The notes below the pieces were generated by a model. The model was not told where the DNA came from, made no database searches, and was given only the letters and a program-made list of their open reading frames with translations. The position numbers were made by a program, and so were the translations under genes. Of a DNA stretch of 64,000 nucleotides, positions 16,661 to 26,145 are shown piece by piece. Source of the DNA: Crystallibacter sulfonylureivorans_A (GTDB lineage: Bacteria > Actinomycetota > Actinomycetes > Actinomycetales > Micrococcaceae). The stretch's first letter is position 1. Each line of letters opens with the position of its first letter. Where the stretch lies: assembly GCF_047607445.1 (NCBI RefSeq), contig NZ_JBLKRT010000002.1, positions 1-64,000 on the forward strand, in the 5' to 3' direction.

Positions 16661-19489
16661 TCATCCCTGGGAAAGTTCGGGAGTCGGCGCGGGGCCGGGT
16701 TCAACGTCTCTTGTTGCCCGTTCCAGAAGCTCAAGGAGGTGCACGTAGTCCTTTCCAGTTGCTCTGGACATCCCCAGTTCACACGTCCTGTTCGAAGAGG
16801 CGTAGGCAGTGAATTCCCGCTGGGTGACTTCTGCTGCCTCCCATTGCGTTGCTGCTGCGGTGAGTTCGGGATGCAGCAGTCCGCGGTCTCCTGCGAAAGC
16901 GCAGCAGGACCAATCTGCCGGTGTGTACACTTCCGCCGCGATGCGCTCGGCGAGAGCCGTCATCACCGCGTTGATCCCAAGATGGTTCGACGAGCACGTC
17001 GGATGCAGCGCAATTGATGCCAGGGGCGTCGACACTATAAGGCGGTCCAGCACCACCTCGTGAACGAACTCAATGGCGTCCACGAAACGCAGCGGCGCGT
17101 ACTTTGACGTACTTGCCGCCGACTCGCGCAGCGTTTCGAGGCCTTCCGTGCATGAGGAAGCGTCGCAAATGATCGGCAGTTCGCCCTGCTGGGATGCCTC
17201 CCACAGCACCGGCAAAACGTTGTTCGAGGTGTGCCGGTGACCGGTAGTGTATCCCTTGGATTTCCACGGCGTACCGCAGCACAGTGCGGCGATCCCCTCC
17301 GGGATCGTGATGGAAACGTCAGCGCGTCGGCATAGCTCGAGGAAGGCTGATGAAACCCCGCTGGAGGCATCTGCCGCGCCGAAAAGCGTCCTAATGCAGG
17401 CAGGAAAATAGACACCTACCGGCGTCTGGGCTGGCAGGGGGAACCTCGGAGAGCCGCCCGTCGGCAAGTCCGCCTGATAGAGCGGCACGGTGTCTGCGCC
17501 AAGCACAGCACGCCCGACGCGGGTAACGGCAGCCGCCGCTTTCGGCGCCTTGGCCGCAAGGGATAAGGCGGCCCCACCCAGCCTGGTAAAGCCGTCCCAG
17601 TTGCGAGCGGCGGCTGACCACAGCGAACTTTCGACGGCACCGGCATTTTCTGCGCGTAACCGCCGCACGAGGTCTCCGGTATTGATGTTGACGGGACAGG
17701 CAGCTTGGCACATGCCGTCAACAGCACAGGTGTCGATACCTTCGTACCCGAAATCAGCACGCAATTCCTCGCGGAGCTTGATGTCGCCCGCGGCATCGGC
17801 CTTCTGAATCTCCCGCCGCAGGACGATGCGCTGGCGCGGGGTGAGCGTTAGGTCCTTCGACGGGCAGGACGGCTCGCAATACCCGCACTCGACGCAGCGA
17901 TCGACCTCCGACTCGACGGTGGGGCTGAGTTTGAGGTCGCGCAGGTAGGATTCCGGGTCGCCGGACAGCACCACACCGGGATTGAGCATCCCCTGGGGAT
18001 CACAGAGCATCTTGACCTCGCGCATGACGTCGTAGAGTTCCGCGCCGTATTGTTGGCGGACGAACGGCGCCATGATCCGGCCGGTGCCGTGTTCCGCCTT
18101 CAGCGAGCCGCCTCTGCCCAGAACCAGGTCCACCACGTCTTCCGTAAATGACCTGTATCTTGCGAGATTCGAGGAATCCTCGAATCGTTCATTGAGCATG
18201 AAGTGGATGTTCCCGTCCTTGGCGTGGCCGAAGATCACACTCTCTTCGTAGGCGTATTGATCGAAGAGATCCACCAATTCTGCACAGGTGCCAACAAGCT
18301 CCGGCACAGGGACCACAATGTCCTCCAGAAGTGCGGTAGTCCCGGATGGCCGGGCGCCGGCAACGGCCGTGTACAGCCCCTTGCGGACGCTCCAGAGCCT
18401 GGCCCGTTCCTCTGCCTCTTGCGTCAAGGTCAATGGCAGGGCCAGATCAAGGGAGGCAAGGAGGTCTTCGCTGCGAGACCGCTGCAGCGCGAGATCCTCG
18501 GCCGTGGCACCGCTGAATTCGATCAGGTAGGCGGCATGATGGTCCACGTCCAGGGCAGCGAGCTCCCGGATAGGGTGCGGCAGTGTCTGCGCCACGCGCA
18601 GCGATGTAGCATCCATCAACTCGATGGCGGCCAAGCCTGTACCAACCAAAGCCGGCAGCGCCGCAGCCGCGCTGCTCAGTGAGGGGAATACGGCCAAGCC
18701 CGTCGCTGCAGCGGGCAGCAGTGGGACGGTTCTATACGTTGCTTCCGCGATGAAGGCCAGGGTGCCTTCGCTGCCGACAATCAAGTGGGCGAGGATGTCT
18801 ACGGGACGGTCAAAGTCCAGAAAAGAGTTGACCCCGTAGCCCATGGTGTTCTTCATGGCGAACTGCCGGCGGATCGTTGCCACGGAACTGCTGTCGGCCC
18901 GAACCCGGTCCCGGAGCCGGGCCAGTCCGGACCATAAATTGGACTCGGTCTGGCGCAGCCGCTCATCCGCGTCGGCGGCACCGGTGTCGACGACGGTCCC
19001 ACTGGGCAAGACGATCACCAGCGACTCGAGTGTGCGGTAGGTGTTGTTTTCCGTGCCGCACGACATGCCGCTGGAGTTATTGGCCACAATCCCCCCGATC
19101 GTGCAGGCGATTTCACTGGCGGGATCCGGCCCGAGCCTACGCCCGTAAGGGGCCAGCCGGGCGTTGACGCTGCGCAATGTCGCCCCGGGCTGAAGCTTTA
19201 CTCGAAGACCGCCGTCGAGTATTTCGATCCGTCTGAAGCCGCTTCGCGTATCGGCCAAGATGCCACTGGATAGTGCCTGCCCGCTGAGGCTTGTCCCGCC
19301 AGACCGGAAGGTGAGCGGAATGCCCTTTTCACCGCTGATTCTGAACAACCGCGCGACGTCGTCGGCATTCCGGGGAACTGCAGTCAGCTCCGGCACCAGC
19401 AGGTAGTGGGACGCGTCGTGAGCCAGCGCAAGACGGTCCAGGGAGCGAGAGCTGGCCGGCACGGGCGCCAAAAGATCGACGTCGATCAT
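16661..19489 (-). CDS. FAD/FeS D-lactate dehydrogenase (GlcD-GlcF-type fusion)
   Basis: A 942-residue protein with an N-terminal FAD-binding (VAO/PCMH) domain containing SGGTSLSGQ, a FAD-oxidase C-terminal domain, two CxxCxxC 4Fe-4S clusters at about 528-541 (CGYCEPSCP) and 583-598 (CAVDGMCQAACP), and two CCG-type cysteine modules (CCGTPWKSKGY near 736, CCAFAGDRG near 865). Such fusions oxidise D-lactate or D-2-hydroxyacids and pass electrons to the quinone pool at the membrane. D-lactate is exactly the by-product of MurQ, which is encoded in the divergent operon, so a role in clearing that lactate is a strong inference. Its ATG overlaps the stop of the RpiR gene. Confidence 0.9.
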   Translation of the reverse strand: MIDVDLLAPVPASSRSLDRLALAHDASHYLLVPELTAVPRNADDVARLFRISGEKGIPLTFRSGGTSLSGQALSSGILADTRSGFRRIEILDGGLRVKLQPGATLRSVNARLAPYGRRLGPDPASEIACTIGGIVANNSSGMSCGTENNTYRTLESLVIVLPSGTVVDTGAADADERLRQTESNLWSGLARLRDRVRADSSSVATIRRQFAMKNTMGYGVNSFLDFDRPVDILAHLIVGSEGTLAFIAEATYRTVPLLPAAATGLAVFPSLSSAAAALPALVGTGLAAIELMDATSLRVAQTLPHPIRELAALDVDHHAAYLIEFSGATAEDLALQRSRSEDLLASLDLALPLTLTQEAEERARLWSVRKGLYTAVAGARPSGTTALLEDIVVPVPELVGTCAELVDLFDQYAYEESVIFGHAKDGNIHFMLNERFEDSSNLARYRSFTEDVVDLVLGRGGSLKAEHGTGRIMAPFVRQQYGAELYDVMREVKMLCDPQGMLNPGVVLSGDPESYLRDLKLSPTVESEVDRCVECGYCEPSCPSKDLTLTPRQRIVLRREIQKADAAGDIKLREELRADFGYEGIDTCAVDGMCQAACPVNINTGDLVRRLRAENAGAVESSLWSAAARNWDGFTRLGGAALSLAAKAPKAAAAVTRVGRAVLGADTVPLYQADLPTGGSPRFPLPAQTPVGVYFPACIRTLFGAADASSGVSSAFLELCRRADVSITIPEGIAALCCGTPWKSKGYTTGHRHTSNNVLPVLWEASQQGELPIICDASSCTEGLETLRESAASTSKYAPLRFVDAIEFVHEVVLDRLIVSTPLASIALHPTCSSNHLGINAVMTALAERIAAEVYTPADWSCCAFAGDRGLLHPELTAAATQWEAAEVTQREFTAYASSNRTCELGMSRATGKDYVHLLELLERATRDVEPGPAPTPELSQG

Positions 19490-20400
19490 GCGTCACCGTT
19501 TTGACTGCGCTCATGCACCGCACGATAGGTGTTGCGCAGCGCCTCTACCGAGGCGTCGTAGGAGGCCTGAGCGACGCCGGTGAAAAGGCAATCCACGACC
19601 ATCAGTTGAGCGATGCGGCTGCCCAGTGCACCTGACCGGAATCGTGTTTCCCTGGCGGCAGTTGTCAGAACAACATCCGCTGCCGACGCCACGGCAGAAT
19701 CCTGGAAATTCGTAATGGCAATGGTCGCTGCGCCGGATTCTCTGGCCACAGTGAGAAATTCCGCTGTATCTCGAGTGGCGCCGGAATGGGAGATGGCGAT
19801 AGCCACGCATGAGCCGTCAAGAGTCGCTGCGGCAGTCCAAGCCGAATGCGAGTCGGCCCAATTGAGGACCGTTCGACTGATCCGTGACAGTTTCTGCTGA
19901 AGGTCGAGACCCACGAACGAACTCGCGCCCATGCCGAAAGTGTCAATCCGTCGGGCCCGGGAAAGCAGCCCGACTGCTTCGCCCAAAGCTTTCGTATCGA
20001 GGGCCCTGGCGGTATCGGCAATGGAAAGAGTTTCATTGGTCGCGACCTTTGCCACGATGTCGTCCAATGAATCGTCGCGCCCTATGTCGCCGGATACCGG
20101 GGGCAGGCTGGAGGTGACGATCTCCTGACGCATGACCTCTCTGGCGAGATCCATCAAAAGGTCCTTGTAGTGCGCATATCCCATCCGTTTGTAGAAGCGC
20201 ACCACTGATGTGGTCGAGGTCTTGCAGAGTTCCGCAAGGTCAGCAACCGAGAGAGTTGCACCCTTCGCCGGGTCGTCGACAAACACTTGGGCAATCCGCC
20301 TTTCGGACGGTCGCAGTGCAGGGATGGCAGCCCTAATCCTGATCAGTACTGCTTCAGATTCCGGTGCTTCCGACACGTTCTTCACTATCAGCTCCCTCAT
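19486..20400 (-). CDS. RpiR-family (MurR-like) transcriptional regulator
   Basis: About 304 residues, with an N-terminal HTH_6 domain (ALRPSERRIAQVFVDDPAKG, then a helix-turn-helix with LAELCKTSTTSVVRFYKRMGY) and a C-terminal SIS sugar-phosphate-binding domain (DTFGMGASSFVGLDLQQKL, then AIAISHSGATRDTAEFL). I prefer the ATG at 20400; a TTG at 20454 would add 18 residues without a clear ribosome-binding site. RpiR/MurR proteins sense phosphosugars such as MurNAc-6-phosphate, which fits its divergent position to the muropeptide operon. It is probably a repressor of both sides. Confidence 0.9.
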   Translation of the reverse strand: MRELIVKNVSEAPESEAVLIRIRAAIPALRPSERRIAQVFVDDPAKGATLSVADLAELCKTSTTSVVRFYKRMGYAHYKDLLMDLAREVMRQEIVTSSLPPVSGDIGRDDSLDDIVAKVATNETLSIADTARALDTKALGEAVGLLSRARRIDTFGMGASSFVGLDLQQKLSRISRTVLNWADSHSAWTAAATLDGSCVAIAISHSGATRDTAEFLTVARESGAATIAITNFQDSAVASAADVVLTTAARETRFRSGALGSRIAQLMVVDCLFTGVAQASYDASVEALRNTYRAVHERSQNGDA

Positions 20401-20471
20401 TGCTTTGTCGTTCCGAAGCACCCCAGAAATGGGCAGACAGGCCGGAAAAATCAATTTAGGGAATATCTTTA

Positions 20472-20487
20472 CATGGATTGGGCCATG
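20472..20487. promoter_or_regulatory. Short inverted repeat in the RpiR/ABC divergent promoter region
   Basis: CATGG-ATTGGG-CCATG lies beside the AT-rich stretch 20445-20472 between the RpiR gene and the binding-protein gene. It is the most symmetrical element I can see there and could be an RpiR operator. Symmetry is short, so this is weak. Confidence 0.3.
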
Positions 20488-20591
20488 AAGGTAGGTTAAT
20501 GACCACCCGCGGCGACCGACGCCCGCTGGGGACCTGCGGTGGCCCAGCGCGGCATGCAGGATGCATCACATGTCACTGAGGAGACCCCACC

Positions 20592-22142
20592 ATGCAAAGC
20601 GGTTCCCGATTCATCCGTGGCACGCTCTCGGCGTTCGCGCTAGCTGCCACTGCAACCCTGACCATCTCTGGCTGTTCCGCACCTGCAGCACAGCCGCAGG
20701 CGTCCGCCAGTACCGGCGGCAACCTCGTCATCGGTGTCACCACTGACCCAGATACGCTGCTGCCGTGGACTGCCACTCAGTTCCAAGCCGTCTCCGTCCT
20801 GCAGAACATCTATGGAACCTTGACGGAGTTCGATCAGGACCTGGCTGTTGTTCCTGGCCTCGCCGAGTCATGGGAGGCGTCTGAGGATGGACTGACGGTC
20901 ACTTTCAAGCTCCGCGAAGGAGTCACTTTCAGCGATGGCAGCGCCCTCGATTCAAAGGACGTCAAGTACTCGCTGGACAAGATCAATGAGGAAGCGACTG
21001 GAGCCGTGGCCCGGGCCTCGCTGGCATCCGTCAAATCGATCGAGGCACCGGATGCCACCACCGTTGTCTTCAACCTGACTTCTCCGGACGCGGCGCTGCC
21101 CGCCAATCTGGCGGTCATCAACATGGCTATCCTTTCTTCCGACGACGACGAGCAGTCGCTCAACACCACTCCCAACGGGTCCGGGCCGTTCACCTTGAAG
21201 GATCGTCTGCCCAGCCAGTCGCTCACCTTGGCCAGAAACGAGTCGTACTGGGGCGAGAAGGCTAAACTCGACAGTGTCGAGCTGCGGGTGATCCCCGACG
21301 AATCGTCGATTGTTTCGGCCATGCAGTCCGGGAACGTCAATTTCGCGGTTTTCAACAGCCCCTTGGTCGCCAAGACTGCGGAGGGCCCGAACACCACCAT
21401 CGCCGAGACGCCTCAGCTCAGTTACCACGCACTGCAGCTCAACGCCGGCCGTGACGTCCTCGCGGACGTGAACGTCCGCTTGGCTATCCAGTGCGCTGTC
21501 GATCGTCAGGAAGTGCTCGACACCGCTGCCCTCGGCGAAGGCGAAACAACGGGCCCGATCACCTCGCCGGCGTACAAGTCCGACCCGAACGACCGCCCGT
21601 GTCCGCAGAAGGACCTCGCAAAAGCCTCCGACTACTTGAAGAAGGCAGGCAAAACCGAGGGTGTGACGCTGTCCACCATCGTGTCCCAGGGCGAGTACGC
21701 CACGTCCGTCGACGAGGCACAGAACCTCAAGGCCCAGCTCGCCGAAGCCAATATCACCCTCGACATTGATGTCCTGGAGTCCGGTGCATTTGTTGACCGG
21801 TGGATGAAGGGCGATTTTGATGCGGCGGTGGCGCTCAATGGCGGCAGGCCGGACCCGGACGGCATGTACGGGCGCTATTTCACCAGCACCGGAAACCTTA
21901 ACGCGGTGGCGGGTTACAGCTCTCCGACGCTCGACGAGCTCTTTGCTGCCGGCAAGGCGACTTCGGACGCGCAGGAACGCAAGGACATTTACGCCAAGGT
22001 CTCCCAAGAACTTGAGAACAACGCCGCTTGGGTGTGGCTGTTCACGAGCTACACCTACACGGCGACGAGTTCTTCTGTCGAGGGGTTCATTCCCATGGCA
22101 AACGGCTCACTCCAGTACCTGCGAACCACAACCATCAACTAG
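20592..22142 (+). CDS. ABC transporter substrate-binding lipoprotein (family 5, peptide type)
   Basis: A 516-residue lipoprotein. The signal peptide ends in the lipobox TISGC, making Cys28 the lipidated residue. The mature part matches extracellular solute-binding family 5 (VTFKLREGVTFSDGSALDSKDVKYSLDKI, a pattern shared by OppA/DppA proteins). GAGGAG lies upstream of the ATG. Family 5 proteins bind oligopeptides, and some, such as E. coli MppA, bind murein peptides. The murQ-anmK context suggests the cargo is a muropeptide or MurNAc-containing fragment. It is the first gene of a long plus-strand operon. Confidence 0.94.
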   Translation: MQSGSRFIRGTLSAFALAATATLTISGCSAPAAQPQASASTGGNLVIGVTTDPDTLLPWTATQFQAVSVLQNIYGTLTEFDQDLAVVPGLAESWEASEDGLTVTFKLREGVTFSDGSALDSKDVKYSLDKINEEATGAVARASLASVKSIEAPDATTVVFNLTSPDAALPANLAVINMAILSSDDDEQSLNTTPNGSGPFTLKDRLPSQSLTLARNESYWGEKAKLDSVELRVIPDESSIVSAMQSGNVNFAVFNSPLVAKTAEGPNTTIAETPQLSYHALQLNAGRDVLADVNVRLAIQCAVDRQEVLDTAALGEGETTGPITSPAYKSDPNDRPCPQKDLAKASDYLKKAGKTEGVTLSTIVSQGEYATSVDEAQNLKAQLAEANITLDIDVLESGAFVDRWMKGDFDAAVALNGGRPDPDGMYGRYFTSTGNLNAVAGYSSPTLDELFAAGKATSDAQERKDIYAKVSQELENNAAWVWLFTSYTYTATSSSVEGFIPMANGSLQYLRTTTIN

Positions 22143-22149
22143 CCACCCA

Positions 22150-22179
22150 GAGTGGGCCCCGTTCCGGCGGGGCCCACTC
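22150..22179 (+). terminator. Stem-loop between binding-protein gene and permease genes
   Basis: GAGTGGGCCCCG (22150-22161) pairs with CGGGGCCCACTC (22168-22179), 12 bp with a 6-base loop, directly after the binding-protein stop. There is no T run and the permease gene starts 21 bases later. Such hairpins usually stabilise the upstream mRNA or act as partial terminators so that the binding protein is made in excess. Confidence 0.6.
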
Positions 22180-22199
22180 CAATCTAGAAAACCAGGCTT

Positions 22200-23171
22200 A
22201 TGCTGCAGACCCTTACCCGCAACCGTCTCCTGCGCCGCGTCGCCGCCGCGATGGGAACGCTTCTGGGAGTGGCCATCTTCGTCTTCATCATGCTCCGTGC
22301 CATACCCGGAGATCAGATCACTGCCGGCCTCGGGACAGAAGCCGCCGCCCTGACTCCTGCCCAGCAGGCCGCCTTGGAACGCTACTACGGCTTGGACCAA
22401 CCGCTCGTCATCCAGTTCTTCTCCTGGCTGGGGAACCTGCTGACCGGAAACCTCGGTTTCTCCGCCCGAGCCCAGCAAAGCGTCTTGGATTTAACACTTC
22501 GTTCCCTTCCGGTGACTTTTGAGCTCGCCGTCTTCGCCATCATCCTGGCACTCCTGATCGGTGTGCCGCTGGGCATGCTGGCTGCTTCCAGGCCCGATTC
22601 GCCACGCGATGGGCTGGCGCAGTTGGTCAGCCTGGCCGGGCTCTCAATCCCGGCGTTCCTGTTGGCGACGACGCTTCTCTCCGTTTTCGCGGCGTCGCTG
22701 GGGTTCAATCCCAACGGTCGCGGATTCGTTACCTTCATGGAAAACCCACTGCTTAACCTCCAGCAAATGCTCCTTCCTTCGCTGGTCCTTGGATTTGGGA
22801 TAGCTGCGCCGATCATCCGGACGACGCGTACCGCGGTCCTGGAGATCCGATCACACGACTTCATCCGAACCGCGCGGGCCAAGGGGGTGCCGGAACGGCG
22901 ACTTCAGGCCAGGCACGTGCTGCGCAACGCCCTCGTGCCGATTGTCACGATGACCGGGCTCCAGTTCGGCTACCTCCTGGGCGGCGCGGTCGTCGTCGAG
23001 CAGATCTTCTCAATTCCGGGAATCGGCCGTCAGGTACTGCTCGGGATACAGCAGAAAGAGTACGCACTCGTGCAAAGCACAGTCCTTGTTATCGCCCTTA
23101 CATTTGTCCTGGTCAACCTACTCACCGACGTCCTCTACCGGGTCATCGACCCGAGGGTGCGTGCCTCATGA
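22200..23171 (+). CDS. ABC transporter permease (DppB/OppB-like)
   Basis: A 323-residue inner-membrane permease with six predicted helices. It has the N-terminal AIPGDQI motif common to DppB proteins and the EAA-type coupling loop (DFIRTARAKGVPERRLQARHVLRNALVPI). It is the first permease of the peptide-type importer and overlaps the second permease gene by 4 bases. Confidence 0.94.
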   Translation: MLQTLTRNRLLRRVAAAMGTLLGVAIFVFIMLRAIPGDQITAGLGTEAAALTPAQQAALERYYGLDQPLVIQFFSWLGNLLTGNLGFSARAQQSVLDLTLRSLPVTFELAVFAIILALLIGVPLGMLAASRPDSPRDGLAQLVSLAGLSIPAFLLATTLLSVFAASLGFNPNGRGFVTFMENPLLNLQQMLLPSLVLGFGIAAPIIRTTRTAVLEIRSHDFIRTARAKGVPERRLQARHVLRNALVPIVTMTGLQFGYLLGGAVVVEQIFSIPGIGRQVLLGIQQKEYALVQSTVLVIALTFVLVNLLTDVLYRVIDPRVRAS

Positions 23172-24055
23172 CCGATGTCCCCATGACCACGGAAAACGCC
23201 CCGACTCCCACCGGTAGCCAGCGCCGCGTCCCCGCGCTGATGAAAAGTCCCACCGGCATGGTCGGGCTGATCATCATCTGCCTGCTCGCTGTCCTCTCGG
23301 TCCTGTCGGTGAGCAAGGCGCTGCCCTATGACCCGATTGCGCAAGACGCATCTTCCAGGCTCCTGGCTCCGTCAGCGGACCATTGGTTCGGGACCGATCA
23401 GTTCGGCCGGGACGTGTTCTCCCGGGTCGCCGCGGGCGTGGCCAATTCGGCTCTCATCGCCGTGGTCGCTGTTGCCTTCGCCGCGGTAATCGGTACCTTG
23501 GGCGGACTGATAGCCGGGTTCTACCGAGGATTCGCCGACGGTCTCATCGGGGGAATAACAAACGTACTCTTCGCTTTTCCGCCCCTGCTCCTTGCGCTCG
23601 CCCTGGCCTCGGTTTTCGAGCGCACTTGGTTCACTATCGCCGTAGCCATCGCGGTGGTCTACGTGCCGATTTTCATCCGGGTCACGCGCGGTCCCGTCCT
23701 GTCACTGCGGGAAATCGACTATGTACGAGCCGCCATCAGCACCGGACAGCACCGCGTGGGGATCATGTTTCGCCACGTTCTGCCGAACATCACCTCAATC
23801 ATCATCATTCAAATAGCCCTTTCCCTGTCCTGGGCAGTCCTGACCGAGGCCTCGCTCAGCTTCTTGGGCCTGGGCACGCCGCCGCCAGCCCCCTCGCTCG
23901 GGTCAATGATTTTTGAGGCCCGCACGCTGGTCTATGTGGCGCCATGGACCATGATCGCCCCCGGCATCATCGTCGTTCTTCTCGTTGTCGGCCTGAACCT
24001 GCTGGGAGACGGACTTCGCGATGGATTCGACCCCCGAAACCGAGGCAGAAAATGA
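23168..24055 (+). CDS. ABC transporter permease (DppC/OppC-like)
   Basis: A 295-residue permease. It carries the DppC hallmark HWFGTDQFGRDVFSRV after the first helix and an EAA loop (DYVRAAISTGQHRVGIMFRHVLPN). It pairs with the DppB-like subunit and the double ATPase encoded at 27887. Its stop overlaps the murQ start (ATGA), which couples transport and catabolism. Confidence 0.94.
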   Translation: MTDVPMTTENAPTPTGSQRRVPALMKSPTGMVGLIIICLLAVLSVLSVSKALPYDPIAQDASSRLLAPSADHWFGTDQFGRDVFSRVAAGVANSALIAVVAVAFAAVIGTLGGLIAGFYRGFADGLIGGITNVLFAFPPLLLALALASVFERTWFTIAVAIAVVYVPIFIRVTRGPVLSLREIDYVRAAISTGQHRVGIMFRHVLPNITSIIIIQIALSLSWAVLTEASLSFLGLGTPPPAPSLGSMIFEARTLVYVAPWTMIAPGIIVVLLVVGLNLLGDGLRDGFDPRNRGRK

Positions 24056-24975
24056 CTCCCACTCCTGCTGACTTTGCAAGGCTGACGGAGCTCGCAACGG
24101 AAACGGCCGACCCCCGTTTTGCCTCCATCGATGAGATGTCCGTCGGTGAACTTGCCCAGACAATGAACAGCGCCGATTCTGCTGTCCCAGCAGCAGTAAA
24201 ACTGGCCCTGCCGCAGATAACACCCGCAATCGAAGCCGCCGCGGCTCTGATGAAGGCGGGCGGACGCATGATCTACGTCGGTGCGGGAACCCCGGGGCGC
24301 ATCGGGGTCCTCGATGCCTCGGAGTGTCCGCCTACTTTCGGAACGTCGCCCGACCAGATTTTTGCGGTCATGGCTGGAGGCGCCAACGCCCTCGTAGGCG
24401 CCTGCGAGGGGGCCGAGGACGACGTCGATGCAGGCGCGGCGGCAATGGCCACAGCGGGGATCGGTGCGCTGGACACGGTGATCGGCATCGCAGCCAGCGG
24501 CCGGACGCCCTTCGTCGTCGCCGCCCTCAAACGCGCACGTGCCAGAGGCGCTCTGACGGTCGCCCTCACCTGCAATACCGGGACTCCCCTGGCAGCCGCC
24601 GCGGAGCACCGCATCGAGATCATCGTCGGCCCCGAAGTGATCGCCGGCTCGACACGGCTCAAGGCCGGAACCGCCCAAAAGCTAGTGCTCAACATGTTTT
24701 CAACCATCGTGATGGTCCAGATGGGCAAGGTCTACGGCAACTTCATGGTCGATGTGAAAGCCACGAACACCAAACTGCGCGAACGCGCCGTTCGGATGGT
24801 GCAGTCCATCACCAGTGCCCCTCGGGAGGCCGCCGTCGAAGCCCTGACCGCCAATGAATATTCCGTCAAACAGGCCGTCGTCGCCCTTCGACTGGAGCTC
24901 GAACCGGAGGACGCTGCGGCCCTACTCACGCAGAACGGCGGCCTGCTCCGGGCTGCCCTAGGAGAGCAATCATGA
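24052..24975 (+). CDS. murQ: N-acetylmuramic acid 6-phosphate etherase
   Basis: A 307-residue SIS-domain lyase that cleaves the D-lactyl ether of MurNAc-6-phosphate, giving GlcNAc-6-phosphate and D-lactate. The signature YVGAGTPGRIGVLDASECPPTFG carries the catalytic Glu91, and GACEGAEDD carries Glu119, matching the two glutamates known in E. coli MurQ. Proline replaces the usual serine after GAGT. The ATG at 24052 overlaps the preceding stop. The products go to NagA (36229) and to the D-lactate dehydrogenase encoded at 16661. Confidence 0.96.
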   Translation: MTPTPADFARLTELATETADPRFASIDEMSVGELAQTMNSADSAVPAAVKLALPQITPAIEAAAALMKAGGRMIYVGAGTPGRIGVLDASECPPTFGTSPDQIFAVMAGGANALVGACEGAEDDVDAGAAAMATAGIGALDTVIGIAASGRTPFVVAALKRARARGALTVALTCNTGTPLAAAAEHRIEIIVGPEVIAGSTRLKAGTAQKLVLNMFSTIVMVQMGKVYGNFMVDVKATNTKLRERAVRMVQSITSAPREAAVEALTANEYSVKQAVVALRLELEPEDAAALLTQNGGLLRAALGEQS

Positions 24976-26141
24976 GAATTCTCGGGATGATATCCGGAAC
25001 CTCCCATGACGGCGTCGACGTCGCCGTTGTGGAATTCGACGAAAATGGCGGCCATCTGAGCGGGCGTGTTTTGCACTCCGCCAGCACGCCATATGACCCG
25101 GCCCTCAGGGCGCGGCTAGTAGCCGCTTTGCCTCCTGCGGCCACCACGTTCGCGGAAATGTGCGAACTGGACACACTGGTCGGCCAGCACTTTGCGCAGG
25201 TGGCGTTGCAGGCAGTCCGCGACGGAGGTTCCGTTGACCTTGTTGTTTCTCACGGCCAGACCGTCTACCACTGGGTAGAGGGAGGCTTGGCCCGGGGAAC
25301 CGTTCAGATTGGACAGCCTGCCTGGATAGCAGAAGCGACCGGGACACCGGTGCTATCGGACGTCCGTGTCCGGGATATCGCCGCTGGTGGCCACGGGGCT
25401 CCCTTGGTTTCATATCTCGACGCCCTGCTCCTGGCCGGACATCCTGGCACTGCGGCTGCCCTCAACCTCGGTGGCATCGCAAACATGACGGTCGTTTCGC
25501 CGACGTCAACGTTGTTCGCCTACGACATCGGGCCGGCCAATGCCCTCATCGACGCTGTCATTGTCGGCCGGCAGCTTGGCCCCGATGGATATGACGTAGA
25601 CGGCCGGATCGCTTCTACCGGCAAGGTTGATCATGACCTGCTTGATGTTTTCCTGAGCGACCCGTACTTCTACTTGCCGGCGCCCAAATCCACCGGAAAA
25701 GAACACTTTCACCTTCCTTATGTTGAAGAAACGCTCAAAGCTGCGGGATCCCGCCCTGACGATGCAGACCTGGTAGCCACCCTCACGGAATTAACAATCC
25801 AGTCGGTGGCCCGAGACGTTCGTGCTCATGGCATCGACCTCCTGGTGGCTTCGGGCGGGGGCTGCAGAAACAGTTTTCTGATGGACGGGCTCCGTCGTGC
25901 CCTGCCCGGAGTAGTCATCAAGCAATCCGATGACTACGGGGCCCCGGCCGATGATAAGGAAGCGATTGCTTTCGCCTTGATCGGATGGTGTACGGCCCAT
26001 GGGCTGCCCGGCACCCTCCCGGCTGGAACCGGGGCCCGGGAACCCCGCATTCTCGGCAGCATCACACCCGGAAGCGGACCGCTCTCCCTTCCAACACCCA
26101 TCCAGTCGGCTCCCCGCGCCCTGACGCTTAGCCGGGGATGA
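24972..26141 (+). CDS. anmK: Anhydro-N-acetylmuramic acid kinase
   Basis: A 389-residue kinase of the hexokinase/actin-like fold that opens the 1,6-anhydro ring of anhydroMurNAc and phosphorylates it, forming MurNAc-6-phosphate for MurQ. It opens with the family motif GMISGTSHDGVDVA (His in place of the usual Met), followed by SHGQTVYH, NLGGIANMTV and YDIGPANALID. ATGA overlap with murQ. AnhydroMurNAc arises from lytic transglycosylases, so this gene points to use of turnover products or of peptidoglycan from other cells. Confidence 0.96.
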   Translation: MRILGMISGTSHDGVDVAVVEFDENGGHLSGRVLHSASTPYDPALRARLVAALPPAATTFAEMCELDTLVGQHFAQVALQAVRDGGSVDLVVSHGQTVYHWVEGGLARGTVQIGQPAWIAEATGTPVLSDVRVRDIAAGGHGAPLVSYLDALLLAGHPGTAAALNLGGIANMTVVSPTSTLFAYDIGPANALIDAVIVGRQLGPDGYDVDGRIASTGKVDHDLLDVFLSDPYFYLPAPKSTGKEHFHLPYVEETLKAAGSRPDDADLVATLTELTIQSVARDVRAHGIDLLVASGGGCRNSFLMDGLRRALPGVVIKQSDDYGAPADDKEAIAFALIGWCTAHGLPGTLPAGTGAREPRILGSITPGSGPLSLPTPIQSAPRALTLSRG

Positions 26142-26145
26142 AGAC